This document shows, in pieces, positions 34,170 through 45,878 of a DNA stretch of 64,000 nt (the first letter of the stretch is position 1; every line of letters starts with the position of its first letter). The DNA comes from Cliona cf. orientalis (taxonomy: Eukaryota > Porifera > Demospongiae > Clionaida > Clionaidae). The position numbers and the translations under genes were made by a program. Where the stretch lies: positions 1,488,001 through 1,552,000 of the forward strand of contig OZ005698.1 of NCBI GenBank assembly GCA_963930775.1. The letters run 5' to 3'. Below the pieces are notes generated by a model. That model saw only the letters and a list, made by a program, of their open reading frames with translations. It was not told the origin of the DNA and ran no database searches.

Positions 34170-37100
34170 ATGAGAAGAGAAGCTTGTAGTGAGAGATCTT
34201 TTGCAGCCACTGAATGCAGAGGAGGGATACTGTGTATGGAATGGAGACAAGAACGAGCAGAAGTAGAGCAGCTACGAATAGTCCGGTATGCTTTCCTTGT
34301 AGGTAGTCCACATTGCCGTCATAGAGCCACACCCACCTTATGTATCCATCAGGGTAGACCAGCTGTGTTGATGAGAAGACTGTGATGATGATTCGGAGAA
34401 GCTTAGCATAAGAGAGAAGGAAGAGGGTAGCCAGCACTTGAATAGCATTGTTACCAAAGAGTCTGGAGACTCTAGTTGAATAGTGGCTAGCTACAATGAT
34501 GGCTGTGACTATGATCCAAATGTATAGCGGAAAGAGAAACTGGAACCAAGTTTTGGAATAGGCATCTAGTCCATCGTAGAAGCAAATCTCAATTCCCAAA
34601 TCCAGATTTAGCCATGCTATAAAGATACTAAGGAAAGAGTTAGATGCTTGATGGGGGAAATAGACAGCATGATTTGCTCTGAGAATATTGGCATAGAAGA
34701 TAAGTCCACTCATGGTACCAGTTGAGACCGTTAGGTTGAGTAGCATGAGTCCAACCACAAGGATCACTCCTGCCACTGCGATGAGTGGAACTATCAGAGC
34801 TATCCAAGGAGATGTGCACTGCTTGCATTTTGATGTTCCTAGCATGTGACTGAAGTTCGATTGGCATGCTCCACAGAGAATGCCAGAGCGATTGAAAGCA
34901 CACTGTTCGTCTGGTAGAGTAGATCAAGAGGTTGACCGACTAATATGTCTGTAGTTATGCAGTAGTCAAAAGGGCAGTGGTCATGGACTATGACCCCTGA
35001 CTGATCTTGAGGAAGGAGATGAGTGAACGTAGCATTGACCCAAAATGGACTCCGTCTCTTGATTTTCAATGTTTGAATATCACACTCTATTCCAGCTTTC
35101 AATAAGATTGGATTGCACTCACAAGACTTTGTAGAATTGTTATAGACTAATTCCAGTGTGCAGTTTTTTTCTTTTCAGGAATATGTGCATGGTCTGTGAT
35201 ATACTGCTACGCTCATTAGTTACAACTTGAAGCTTTAATAGTCTAAGCTTTTCGTTTTCTGAAAAAAGTATGGAATTGGTACACTGTCGTCCTACACTTT
35301 GTATTTGTTGAGTTTTAGGGAGTTTCTCTTCCATTAACTCTGCATGGATGTTTGCAGGTACTGTACCATCCCAGTACCCCACTGCCACCACCTCAATATT
35401 GAATGTTTGACCTGGTAGTAAATTGATGTGTGTAATATATATTATTCTATTTCCGTACCACTTTGGCTTAGAATCTTACATCTGCATATTCGAAATGGTG
35501 TTATAGCTGCTATGGACCAGCCTGTGCTAGCAGAGTTGTTGAATTTAATATCATTGACATTGCCACCACCACCATACAAGGCATCACCTGCCTGAATTGC
35601 TGTATTGTTGCTGAAATGGAAGGTTGGCTTTTTAATTGTGTTTGGGTTAATAAAAAAGAATCGAGTGCGGTGACTGCGATGTCCAATTCTTTCATAGTCG
35701 AAATCTTGTACATAGATTGCTCCTCCCACTATGCTGGCATGATTATTCGTGAAAGTCAAGTTGGTGATTCCTCCAATGAATAGTATGTGTGATTGAGCAT
35801 AAAATGCCATTGCTCCTCCTCTTTTACCTCTGTTGCTTGTAAATAATGAATTTGAGCCTCCTTTGAAAATTAATTTTGTGTTAACGAATGTGATACCTCC
35901 ACTCTGAGATCCCGTGTTATTCTCAAATAAGATCCAAGAATTAGCAAGGAACCTAATGTTGGAATCAGTGCTAAGGAATGGTGACTCACCATATTTTATG
36001 TTGTTGTGTTTAAATATGAAATTACTGTTCTCATGGATTGTAATTTTTGTTTGTTCTAGCATCTTAAATTCCCCCTTGTTTCTTAGAAATGACCAATATT
36101 AACTAGACAATTTTTGTGAATGATACCATTTACGGTACCTAGTATTATTACATTTTTTAGTGTAATATTTTGATTTTTCACAAGTATTCTCTTCTGTGAG
36201 CTTTCAAAGCACACATTGGAAAGGAAAATGTGGTTCATAATTGACCTTGACGTTTTACCTTCGCTAATAAAGCTTATTTTCCCACCTATGAAATGCAAAT
36301 TTTCTATTATTATAGTGAAATTTTCCAGTTTTGAGAGCGATAATTTTCTTGAGACAACTGATGTAAATCCTGAGACACTCATTTTGCCAATAGATTTCAA
36401 ACCTTTAATCACTACAGTAGTCTTAAATGAAGTATATTTAAGATTTATGTTGACATTGTTTTGAATCACACTGATATTTATCAACTTCACATGGATGTGA
36501 TATCTTGAATGCTGAAGTGCAAATTGCACTCCAAATGACTGCTCACCTATTGGGATGCATGAAGTGTAACCAATTCTGGTATCATTAGCTGAATCAGTGA
36601 AATTTGAATTATAAATTCCTATAAATGTGTCACTTAATGCTATACTTTTGCTATCCATCGAAAAGACATAAATGTTTCCGTGATTATTATGTGAAATGTA
36701 AGAGTGCATTAAAATTGTTTGGCCTTGTGGATACATGAGAATCAGTCCAATTCCATTTCCATCCGTGATTGTGACATTTTTAATAATAATATATTATTTG
36801 TATCTGTTGAATAATTAAAAAATAATGTGAAGGTTATACTTCTTGTTATTCTTTTATAGTCACAAGTTTGATATGATCCACATTCTGTGAAGACTATACC
36901 TGTTATAGTCAAGTTAGTGATAAAGCTGAACTCGAATCCAATGCTTCCATTGCACTTGATAGTAGCCCCTTCACTTGAGTTAGCAGCTATCAGGGCAAAA
37001 TTGGTGGCATTGCTGATAGAGAGAGTCTTGTTGACTGCACTTGTACAAGTGTGAGTGCCTGGAAGCAGTGCTATTGTGGTATTGGACACTTGACCAGACA

Positions 37101-37260
37101 GTAGGTCATGATTGATTAGCTCTGTCAGACGGTAGCAGTTTTCTTCTTCTGGACAGTTGGTGAGTGGCTGATCTTCAGGTAGCACATAGATGACCCTCTC
37201 CTGCTGAGCTAATATTGCTTTAGCTAAGTAAAGCATACATATTGTAGCTAGTAAAAGCAT
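34170..37260 (-). pseudogene. Receptor-like array copy 5: multiple frameshifts and 3' truncation
   Basis: The ATG, signal peptide and first 155 residues are intact (37260 to about 36790). Then the frame is broken by an insertion near 36785, a deletion near 36095, a one-base loss near 35475, an extra T near 35165 and a one-base loss near 34915. The membrane domain stays open from 34845 to 34170 and then ends abruptly before LLFWVVK, losing the last four segments and the tail. The Pmp-like stretch (35440-36060) is readable. Its 5' end is closest to copy 7 (both with a TAAAGCATACATATTGTA 5' end). Clearly non-functional for the full protein. Confidence 0.9.
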
Positions 37261-37345
37261 TGTGGTAGATCTATGTAATAGTGTTATATGTTTTGTGCAT
37301 GATATTCTCTTAGACTGCTTATATAGCAGTCTGAGATTTTTCTTG
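37261..37345 (-). promoter_or_regulatory. Copy 5 core promoter with TATA box
   Basis: TATATAAG on the minus strand at 37318-37325, 58-65 nt before the ATG, within CTGCTATATAAGCAG. The promoter is intact although the gene is not. Confidence 0.6.
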
Positions 37346-37488
37346 TTTGTTATTGATTATACTACTGTGAACTTCTGTGCATATATTCATTACGTACAGT
37401 AACTACGGTTAATGCTATGTAAAGTTTTGTGGTCTGCTACTTTATATATTATGGGTGTGATTATTGTTGGGAAAATGTCACCAGACTT

Positions 37489-39157
37489 GGGGTGATGTAC
37501 CATATAATCCATCACGAAATGTTCTTTTAAATAGAAATATTGTTCCATAAATATACGGTCTATAATAACAAATATTGCTCAACAATTATTAGATTTGTTT
37601 AGTAAAAATTAATTTTGTAAAATTTGTGCTTCTCTAATGAACTTTCGAGTCTTGAGTATTCCTTGTTCTCCAGTTCTCCACGTACTCCATGTTTCTCTAT
37701 GTTCCCTAGCACAATCCTTTTGCCGAATGCTCCAGACTAGTATATTCCTTGTTCTCTAGTTCTCTATGTGCTCTACGTTTTCCACTGTTCTCCAGTACAA
37801 CTTCACAAATGCAACCCAACTAGTTAGTATTTCACATTCTCCAGTTCTCCATGTGCTTCATGTTCTCCACTGTTCTCCAGCGAAAATTTCAAATGCAACC
37901 CAACTAGCTAGTATTCCATGTTCTCCTGTTCTCCATGTGCTCTATGTTCTCCACTGTTCTCCAGCGTTAACCTCAAATGCAATCCAACTAGCTAGTATTC
38001 CATGTTCTCCTGTTCTCCATGTGCTCTATGTTCTCCACTGTTCTCCAGCGTTAACCTCAAATGCAATCCAACTAGCTAGCATTCCATGTTCTCCAGTTCT
38101 CTATGTGCTCTATGTTCTGCACTGTTCTCCAGTGCTAACTAGCTATATACTTGGGTTGCATTTGAAGTTTGCACTGGAGAACACTAGAGAATTATAGAGA
38201 ACTGCTATTTGGGTTGCATTTGAGGTCAATACTGGAGAACAGTGGAGAACATAGAGAACCGGAGAACTAGCTATAGCTAGTTGGGTTGCATTTGAAGTTA
38301 CGTAGCGCTGGAGTACCAAGAGAACTGAAGAATATGGAGTACTAGCTATAGTTGGATTGCATTTGAGGTTAACGCTGGAGAATAGTGGAGAACATAGAGC
38401 ACATGGAGAACAGGAGAACATGGAATACTAGCTAGTTGGATTGCATTTGAAGTTAACGCTGGAGAACAGTGGAGAACATAGAGCACATGGAGAACAGGAG
38501 AACATGGAATACTAGCTAGTTGGATTGCATTTGAGGTTAACGCTGGAGAACATAGAGCACATGGAGAACAGGAGAACATGGAATACTAGCTAGTTGGATT
38601 GCATTTGAGGTTAACGCTGGAGAACAGTGGAGAACATAGAGCGCATGGAGAACAGGAGAACATGGAATACTAGCTAATTGGATTGCATTTGAGGTTAACG
38701 CTGGAGAACAGTGGAGAACATAGAGCGCATGGAGAACAGGAGAACATGGAATACTAGCTAGTTGGGTTGCATTTGAAATTTTCGCTGGAGAACAGTGGAG
38801 AACATGAAGCACATGGAGAACGTAAAATACTAACTAGTTGGGTTGCATTTGTGAAGATGTACTGGAGAACAGTGGAAAACGTAGAGCACATAGAGAACTA
38901 GAGAACAAGGAATATACTAGTCTGGCGCATTCGGCAAAAGGATTGTGCTAGGGAACATAGAGAAACGTGGAGTATGTGGAGAACTGGAGAACAAGGAATA
39001 CTCAAGACTTGAAAGTTTATTGGAGAAGCACAAATTTTACTAATTAATTTTTACTAATAATTGTTGAGCAATATTTGTTATTATAGACCGTATATTTATG
39101 GAACAATATTTCTATTTAAAAGAACATTTCGTGATGGATTATATGGTACATCACCCC
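37489..39157. mobile_element. Fold-back element, 1.67 kb, with 84-bp internal repeats
   Basis: The two halves are inverted copies: left GGGGTGATGTACCATATAAT, right its reverse complement ending CATCACCCC. The outer 200 bp of each arm is nearly perfect. The inner part of each arm is a tandem array of 84-bp units (for example starts at 38431, 38515, 38589 (one 10-bp shorter unit), 38673, 38757) built on CCAGTTCTCCATGTGCTC-like words. AGACTT borders both ends. The homologous DNA upstream of copy 7 (near 49347) has CACCAGACTTG with no insertion, an empty site. No transposase is present. Frames in it are products of the repeat. Confidence 0.9.
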
Positions 39158-40500
39158 AGACTTGTGAGTCTGTCAACTAAATCCCAATTCTCACAAAGGA
39201 ATACCACTTTGAAGTCCTTCACTTTCTATTACTAGGTATATTAATGATATTATCAGGGTTGTGACTAGAAATATTTTATCGAGTGTTGAAGTATGGCAGT
39301 GATATCTAATCTTTAATTTGGGTACTATAAAACATAACTATATATCACTGCATGCAGAGGGCTAGAGCTGAACACAGCAGTGTTTACGGTGCTAGTTGTA
39401 TGCAAGGCTCCCGCATGCAGTGTGTATAGTATTATATATACTTGTAGTAACAGCAGGCTGGCTTGTAGTAGTGTATGTATAGAGCAGATCTAGTAGCTGT
39501 AGGCATGCCCAGTATAGCTCCCCATTGCATAGGACACATGTCCCTGCCCATTTCTCGGCAGGATAGAGTGGGGCTGTACCACTCTACTGTATTATAGCGA
39601 CATCGCTGGTATATATAGTTAGTTACTAAAGATTTTAGCATATCACAAGTGATACATCTTGTATAGAGAGGAAATTCCCAGTTTTCTATGCATTACTGAC
39701 ATGTATATAAGCATGCATATTGGAAGTGCAGCTTTGGTTAGCATGCTCTTTTTTAGCATAGAAATAAATGGGAAATTATGTAGACGAATAGTAATTCTGT
39801 TGTGTTTCAAACAAAATTCATAGCAGTAGTATTGCAATTATGCAGAGGTTGATTGTTGTCCTCTATATTGAGTTATATTACTGTACAGTGGGGAACTTTG
39901 GCGAGGTTTTTAATTAGGTGATTTGGTATTGTAGTATAGAAAGTATCGGACAACTACTCTCTATTTTTGACTAAGCACTGGTCATTAATTTAGATGATGG
40001 TCTATGCTTGATAAGGGTGCCTTTGATACACCCTTACACTTTAGTACAAAAAGTATTTTCAACTTACGATAATGATGACAACAAGGCAGTTGATTTTTCC
40101 CAAAACTATAGCCATACGTAGGTAGTAAGGTAACCATCATGGTTACAGAAAACTATACACACTGCTGATTTATCACACATGCATACATGCATGAATTATC
40201 TATATGCATGAACATCAAGTGTACTGCGTGTGACACTCAGTAGAGTGTAGCTTGTACTACAGTTGTAGTTTAACTACTGTCTGTTTCTGAATAAGCGCTG
40301 CCCTAATTAGCCATTAGACGATGGCTTGATGGTCAGTACTATACACATACATGCAAAAAGATCATGTTTTTAAAAGGTAATGGTATTCTAACAGTAATAA
40401 ACACACTAAATATACTTTGCTGCAGAGGTGAAATCAGGCATTTAAAAATTCTATATTTACATATTGACCTGGTACATGTAAATTTAATTTAATGGTTTAG
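39158..40500. other. Intergenic between copies 5 and 6
   Basis: 39158-39620 matches the DNA upstream of copy 7 (49350-49700), including AACAGCAGGCTGGCT. 39960-40480 holds two units of the family 3' flank (CATTAGACGATGGC at about 40312). Minus-strand ATTAAA lies just after the copy 6 stop. No gene. Confidence 0.6.
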
Positions 40501-43500
40501 TCACAAAAGTGGCTCATTAGGATTCAAATCGATCACTGAGAATGTTACTTTGTTGCTGAGCTCCGTTGTTTCTGTTGAATGCTGTTCGTTTTCCTTGCTA
40601 TTCAATTTGAAGCTGAGATTTTTCTTGGCAGTGTTTATTAAAATTTCCACTTTTTTCATCTGGATTATTTTCTGTGCTAAATGGTAGATAATGATAGCTA
40701 TAAATAGCACAAATGCAATTCCAGTGGATGTGTATGTAATAGACACAATAGCAGATGTGGAATTGATTTGGTAGAGAGTTGCTGCTGGCAGAATCACTGA
40801 ATTCAATAAAAATGCTGTTTCGAGGAAATGGATCCACAAAACCTTATAGATACCTCCAACAAGGGAAGTGTATGCTAGAAGGCACGTCACTACTACGACA
40901 GTAGATAGCAGATTTATGGCAGGATCACCAAGTGTGTTAATTGAAAATATCAGGTAGAGGAAGACCCTTACTAAAAGCAGTAATCCAGTCCAGTAACGAT
41001 GTTTGATCTTGTACGGTCCAGTGTAGGCATCAAAGAGAGGCTGTAGCTTCACGACCCAGAAGAGAAGCTTGTAGTGAGAGATCTTTTGCAGCCACTGAAT
41101 GCAGAGAAGGGACACTGTGTATGGAATGGAGACAAGAACCAGCAGAAGTAGAGCAGCTACGAATAGTCCAGCGTGCTTTCCTTGTATGTAGTCCACATTG
41201 CCATCGTAGAGCCACACCCACCTTATGTATCCATCAGGGTAGACCAGTTGTGTTGACGAGAAGACTGTGATGATGATTCGGAGAAGCTTAGCATAAGAGA
41301 GAAGGAAGAGGGTAGCCAGCACTTGAATAGCATTGTTACCAAAGATTCTAGAGACTCTAATTGAATAGTGGCTAGCTACAATGATGGCTGTGACTATGAT
41401 CCAAATATATAGCGGAAAGAGAAACTGAAGCCAAGTTTTAGAAAAGGCATCTAGTCCATCGTAGAAGCAAATCTCAATTCCAAAATCCAGATTTAGCCAC
41501 GCTATAAAGATACTAAGGAAAGAGTTAGATGCTTGATGGGGGAAATAGACAGCATGATTCGCTCTGAGAATATTGGCATAGAAGATAAGTCCGTTCATGG
41601 TACCAGTTGAGACTGTTAGGTTGAGTAGCACGAGTCCAACCACAAGGATCACTCCTGCCACTGCGATGAGTGGAACTATGAGAGCTATCCAAGGAGTTGT
41701 GCACTGCTTGCATTTTGATGTTCCTAGCATGTGACTAAAGTTCGATTGGCATGCTCCACAGAGAATGCCAGAGCGATAGAAAGCACACTGTTCGTCTGGA
41801 TAGAGTAGATCAAGAGGTTGAGCGACTGTATCTGTAGTTATGCAGTAGTCAAACGGGCAATGGTGGTGTACTATGACCCCTGACTGATCTTGAAGAAGGA
41901 GATGAGCAAAGGTAGCATTGACCCAGAATGGACTTTGTCTCTTGATTTTCAATGTTTGAATATCACACTCTATTCCAGCTTTCACTAGGGTTGGATTGCA
42001 CTCACAAGATTTTGTAGAATTATTATATACTAATCCTAGAGTGCAGTTTTCTCTTTTTAAGAATATATATGCACTCTGTGATATGCTGCTACGATCATTA
42101 GTTATAATTTGAAGCTTTAGTACATGTATATTTTTTGAAAAGATTATGGTATACGATAAATTGGTACATTGTCGTCCTATACTTTGTATTCGTTGAATTT
42201 TAGGGAGTTTCTCTTCCGTTCTGTATCTAAACTCTGCATATATGTTTGCCGGTACTGTACCATTCCAATGTCCCACTGCCACCACCTCAATATTGAATGT
42301 TTGACCTGGTAGTAAATTGATGTGTGCAATATATGATCTTCTCTCATGTATATAGTGCACGTAACTGTTACACTTTGGCTTAGAATCTTCACATCTGCAT
42401 ATTCGAAATGGTGGTGTTGCCGCTATGGACAAGTCGCTAGCAGCGTTATTAAATTTAATATCATTGACATTGCCACCACCACCGTACAAAGCATCACCAG
42501 CCTGAATTGCTGTATTGTTGCTGAAATAAAAGGATTGCCTTTTAAGTGTTTTTGGGATGTTAGAGAAGAACTGAACGTGGTAATTGCGATGTCCAATTCT
42601 TATATAATCGGAATCTTGTACATAGATTGCTCCTCCCACTATGCCGGCATGATTATTCGTGAAAGTCAAGTTGGTAATTCCTCCAATGAATATTATGTGT
42701 GATTGAGCATAAAATGCCATTGCTCCTCCTCGTTTACCTCTGTTGCTTGTAAAAAGTAATGTTGAACCTACTTTGAAGATTACTTTTGTGTTAATGAATG
42801 TGATTCCTCCACTCTGAGATCCTGTGTTATTCTCGAATAAAATCAAAGAATTAGTGAGGAACCTAATATTGGAATCAGTGCTAAAGAATGGTGATTCACC
42901 ATTGTCGACATTGTTGTGTCTAAATATGAAATTACCATTCTTATAGACTGTAACATTTGTTCGGTCTTGTATTATAAACTCCCTTTGATTTCTTAAAAAT
43001 GACACAGTATCTTCAATATTAACTATACAGTTGTCGTGGATGATACCATTTAAAGTATCAAGTATTGTGATATTTCTTAGTGTGATATTTTGACTTTTCA
43101 TGAATATTCTCTTCTGTGACCTTTCAAAGTACACATTGGAAAGGAAAATGCTGTTCATAATTGACCTTGATGTTTTGCCTTTATCCAAAAAGCTTATTTC
43201 ACCGCCTGTGAAATGTGAATTTTCTATCATTGTGAAGTTTTCCAGTTTTTGAGAAAACAATTTTCTTGAAACCACTGGTATAAACCTTGAGACACTGGTT
43301 TTACCGACAGATTTCAAACCTTTAATCTTTACTGTAGTTTTGAATGCGGTGTACTTAAGGTATATGTTGACATCGTTTTGAATCACGTTGATATTTATCA
43401 ACTTCACATGGATGTAATATCTTGAATGCTGAAGTACAAATTGCACTCCAAATGGACGCTCACTTATTGGGATGCATGAAAAAATACCACCTCTGACATT

Positions 43501-44175
43501 ATTAGCTGAATCAGTGAAATTTGAACTAGTAATTGCTATACTTGTGTCACTTAATGCTATACTTTTGCTATCCATCGAAAAGACATAGATATTCCCGTGA
43601 TCATTATGAGAGATGTAAGAGTGTGTTAAAGTTATTTGGCCTTGTGGATTCATGAGAATCAGTCCAATTCCATTTCCATCCGTGATTGTGACATTTTTAA
43701 TATTTGCATCTGTTGAATAATTTAAAAATAATGTGAAGGTTATACTTCTTGTTATTCTTTTATAGTCACAAGTTTGATATGATCCACATTCTGTGAAGAC
43801 TATACCTGTTATAGTCAAGTTAGTGATAGAGCTGAACTCGAATCCAATGCTTCCATTGCACTTGATAGTAGCCCCTGCACTTGAGTTAGCAGCTATCAGG
43901 GCAAAATTGGTGGCATTGCTGATAGAGAGAGTCTTGTTGACTGTACTTGTACAAGTGTGAGTGCCTGGCAGCAGTGCTATTGTGGTGTTGGACACTTGAC
44001 CAGACAGTTGGTCATGATTGATTAGCTCTGTCAGACGGTAGCAATTTTCTTCTTCTGGACAGGAGGTGAGTGACTGGTCTTCTGGTACCAGATAGATGAC
44101 CCTCTCCTGCTGAACTAATGTTGCTTTACCTATACTATACAGCATACATATTATTATAATAGCTAGTGAAAGCAT
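40501..44175 (-). CDS. Receptor-like array copy 6: intact 1224-residue Pmp-repeat/9-TM protein
   Basis: Full-length, single open frame with the same layout as copy 4: signal peptide (MLSLAIIIICMLYSIGKATL), glycosylatable beta-helix-like ectodomain, Pmp-like repeats (FENN, FTSN, GGAM, FTNN, GGAI, FSNN), Cys-rich module, about nine membrane segments, tail ending NPNEPLL. Differences from copy 4 are scattered over the ectodomain, including small indels (for example near the KCNSYVHYIHERRSYI stretch), while the membrane part is almost unchanged. The function is unknown; a surface receptor or channel-like role is inference. Its 5' flank (GACTAATTTAAAGCAATCTG) pairs it with copy 8. A minus-strand ATTAAA is a plausible poly(A) signal. 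Confidence 0.85.
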   Translation of the reverse strand: MLSLAIIIICMLYSIGKATLVQQERVIYLVPEDQSLTSCPEEENCYRLTELINHDQLSGQVSNTTIALLPGTHTCTSTVNKTLSISNATNFALIAANSSAGATIKCNGSIGFEFSSITNLTITGIVFTECGSYQTCDYKRITRSITFTLFLNYSTDANIKNVTITDGNGIGLILMNPQGQITLTHSYISHNDHGNIYVFSMDSKSIALSDTSIAITSSNFTDSANNVRGGIFSCIPISERPFGVQFVLQHSRYYIHVKLININVIQNDVNIYLKYTAFKTTVKIKGLKSVGKTSVSRFIPVVSRKLFSQKLENFTMIENSHFTGGEISFLDKGKTSRSIMNSIFLSNVYFERSQKRIFMKSQNITLRNITILDTLNGIIHDNCIVNIEDTVSFLRNQREFIIQDRTNVTVYKNGNFIFRHNNVDNGESPFFSTDSNIRFLTNSLILFENNTGSQSGGITFINTKVIFKVGSTLLFTSNRGKRGGAMAFYAQSHIIFIGGITNLTFTNNHAGIVGGAIYVQDSDYIRIGHRNYHVQFFSNIPKTLKRQSFYFSNNTAIQAGDALYGGGGNVNDIKFNNAASDLSIAATPPFRICRCEDSKPKCNSYVHYIHERRSYIAHINLLPGQTFNIEVVAVGHWNGTVPANIYAEFRYRTEEKLPKIQRIQSIGRQCTNLSYTIIFSKNIHVLKLQIITNDRSSISQSAYIFLKRENCTLGLVYNNSTKSCECNPTLVKAGIECDIQTLKIKRQSPFWVNATFAHLLLQDQSGVIVHHHCPFDYCITTDTVAQPLDLLYPDEQCAFYRSGILCGACQSNFSHMLGTSKCKQCTTPWIALIVPLIAVAGVILVVGLVLLNLTVSTGTMNGLIFYANILRANHAVYFPHQASNSFLSIFIAWLNLDFGIEICFYDGLDAFSKTWLQFLFPLYIWIIVTAIIVASHYSIRVSRIFGNNAIQVLATLFLLSYAKLLRIIITVFSSTQLVYPDGYIRWVWLYDGNVDYIQGKHAGLFVAALLLLVLVSIPYTVSLLCIQWLQKISHYKLLFWVVKLQPLFDAYTGPYKIKHRYWTGLLLLVRVFLYLIFSINTLGDPAINLLSTVVVVTCLLAYTSLVGGIYKVLWIHFLETAFLLNSVILPAATLYQINSTSAIVSITYTSTGIAFVLFIAIIIYHLAQKIIQMKKVEILINTAKKNLSFKLNSKENEQHSTETTELSNKVTFSVIDLNPNEPLL

Positions 44176-44275
44176 TATGGTAGGTCTAAAGCGTTATGCT
44201 TTTTGCGTGGACTAATTTAAAGCAATCTGTGATATATACTCTTAGACTGCATGCACATATAGCAGACTTAGTCAT
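44176..44275 (-). promoter_or_regulatory. Copy 6 core promoter, degenerate TATA
   Basis: The minus strand reads CTGCTATATGTGC at about 44254-44266, the position of the TATA box in other copies. The match to TATATAAG is poorer. Confidence 0.45.
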
Positions 44276-44676
44276 TTGTTACTACAGTAGCTATCAAATA
44301 AATGTTTTCGTAGTAGGAAGGAAGCCTACGCAGTGTACCAACACTGTAGAACAAGTATAGCTGCTATACGCACATTTCCTGATTTCACTATCAAAACGTG
44401 ATATAGTTGGCAGAACAGCCCTATATAATGTATACTAGTGTTCGACCCTACCATGCACAATGGTTACATACTACGGTTATGCTACATATATTTCTTTTAA
44501 CTGCTACTGTGTGTATTGTAGGTATGAGAAAAAAGTATCACCAATTAGTATGACTTAGTAAGTCAGTTAACTAATGTATCACGTTGAAAGTTCTTCACTA
44601 ACTTTATGCATTTGAGCATACCACAAGTGATACATTTTGTACAGAGAAGCAATTGATTTCCTAAGTTTCTATGGAT

Positions 44677-45093
44677 TACCGTAGTGTCCCCCATGGGCGC
44701 TTAAACATATAACTTGCGATTTTGGCGCTTAGGCCAAATAAAATTGAATATTAGTTTCTCATCCCCGCCCGCCTCTAGTTTTTCCCCTGCCTGACCACAT
44801 TTTATTTCATGAATATCATTAAAACTATCTGCACAAGGCATTACGTCATAGACTCGCCCATTTTTTAATGAAATTCATGATGACATTTAATGATATTCAT
44901 GACAAAAAATAAAATAAAAAGCCACCCTCCCGCCTGGGGAAATTCCTGAACATAGGATGAGAAACTAATAATCAATTTTGCTTGGCCTTATACCCGGGAT
45001 ATAATGTCCATACATGTGTATAGAAGCTGCTATAGATAGACCCATTGAAATGAGGTACATGGGCGCTTACCCGGGAGTGGGCGCTTGCCGGTA
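44677..45093. mobile_element. MITE family H, about 417 bp
   Basis: The left end TACCGTAGTGTCCC is followed by GGGCGCTTA words. The right part has GGGCGCTTACC and GGGCGCTTGCCGGTA, with the last bases of the terminal repeat eroded. The copy at 52693-52786 keeps the complete right end GGGACACTACGGTA, which confirms the inverted terminus. The interior contains ATTCATGA-type palindromes. Confidence 0.72.
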
Positions 45094-45233
45094 TTGACAT
45101 GTAACCATGCTCTTTTTCAGTGTAGTAATGAATGGGAATCAGTCTTAGACTACATGGCATTGCGTGTCAGTATAGACAAATGTTGCATCACAAACAGATT
45201 CATAACAATAGTCACGCAATTAATATGTCGAGA

Positions 45234-45333
45234 AAGGTCATCATGTGCTCCATTAAGATGCATTATGAAAAATTCTAGAACATAATTTTCTTGCGCTAAT
45301 TAGATCATGTGTTTTATTAGCATAAACACGGTA
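45234..45333. mobile_element. MITE family A, right half only
   Basis: AAAGGTCATCATGTGCTCC through GCATAAACACGGTA matches the right half of the 53053-53218 element. The left half is absent. Confidence 0.75.
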
Positions 45334-45878
45334 TACTCTCTCTATTATTGACTAAGCATGCATTACCCTAATTGGCCATTAGATGATGATCTCTGCTAAG
45401 ATAAACATTGAACGGTGGCTTTGATACACCTGCGCACTGCAGTATAAAAAGTGCTTTAAAGGTAATGATGACAACAAGGCAGTTGATTTTTTCCCAAAAC
45501 CATAGTCACACATAAGTAGAGAGGTATTAACCTTTATGGTCATGATCACAGGAAACTGTACACACTACTGAGGAAACCTCGCATACACAAGTTGTATTCT
45601 GTGATACTTAGTAGTTTGTAGCTTATACCACTATAACAGTTTAAATACTTTCTGCTTTCTATTGCTGACTAAGCATAGTACTAATTGGCTGTTAGACGAT
45701 GGCTAAATTGGTGGTCAGTGCTACACATACATGCAAAAAGATCATATGTTTTCAAAGATAATGGCATTTTAATAGTAATAAACACACTAAACATACATTG
45801 CTGCAGAGAAATCATGTATTAAAAAATTCTATTTTTAGCACACTGTCCTGGTACATGTAATTTATTAAATGGTTTTAG
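45334..45878 (-). other. 3' flank block of copy 7
   Basis: Two units of the family's 3' flank (GGCCATTAGATGATG near 45376 and GGCTGTTAGACGATGG near 45687). Minus-strand AATAAA is at about 45859-45864, some 18 nt after the stop, a likely poly(A) signal. Confidence 0.6.

Noticed and set aside
37800..38800. Regular 84-bp repeats resembling a CRISPR or satellite array
   Set aside because: Eukaryotic context, no unique spacers, and the repeats are the arms of one inverted fold-back element.
37766..38812. Open frames rich in CSPVLHVLYVLHCSPA repeats
   Set aside because: They translate the 84-bp units of the fold-back element in both arms. Read-through results from the repeat length being a multiple of three.
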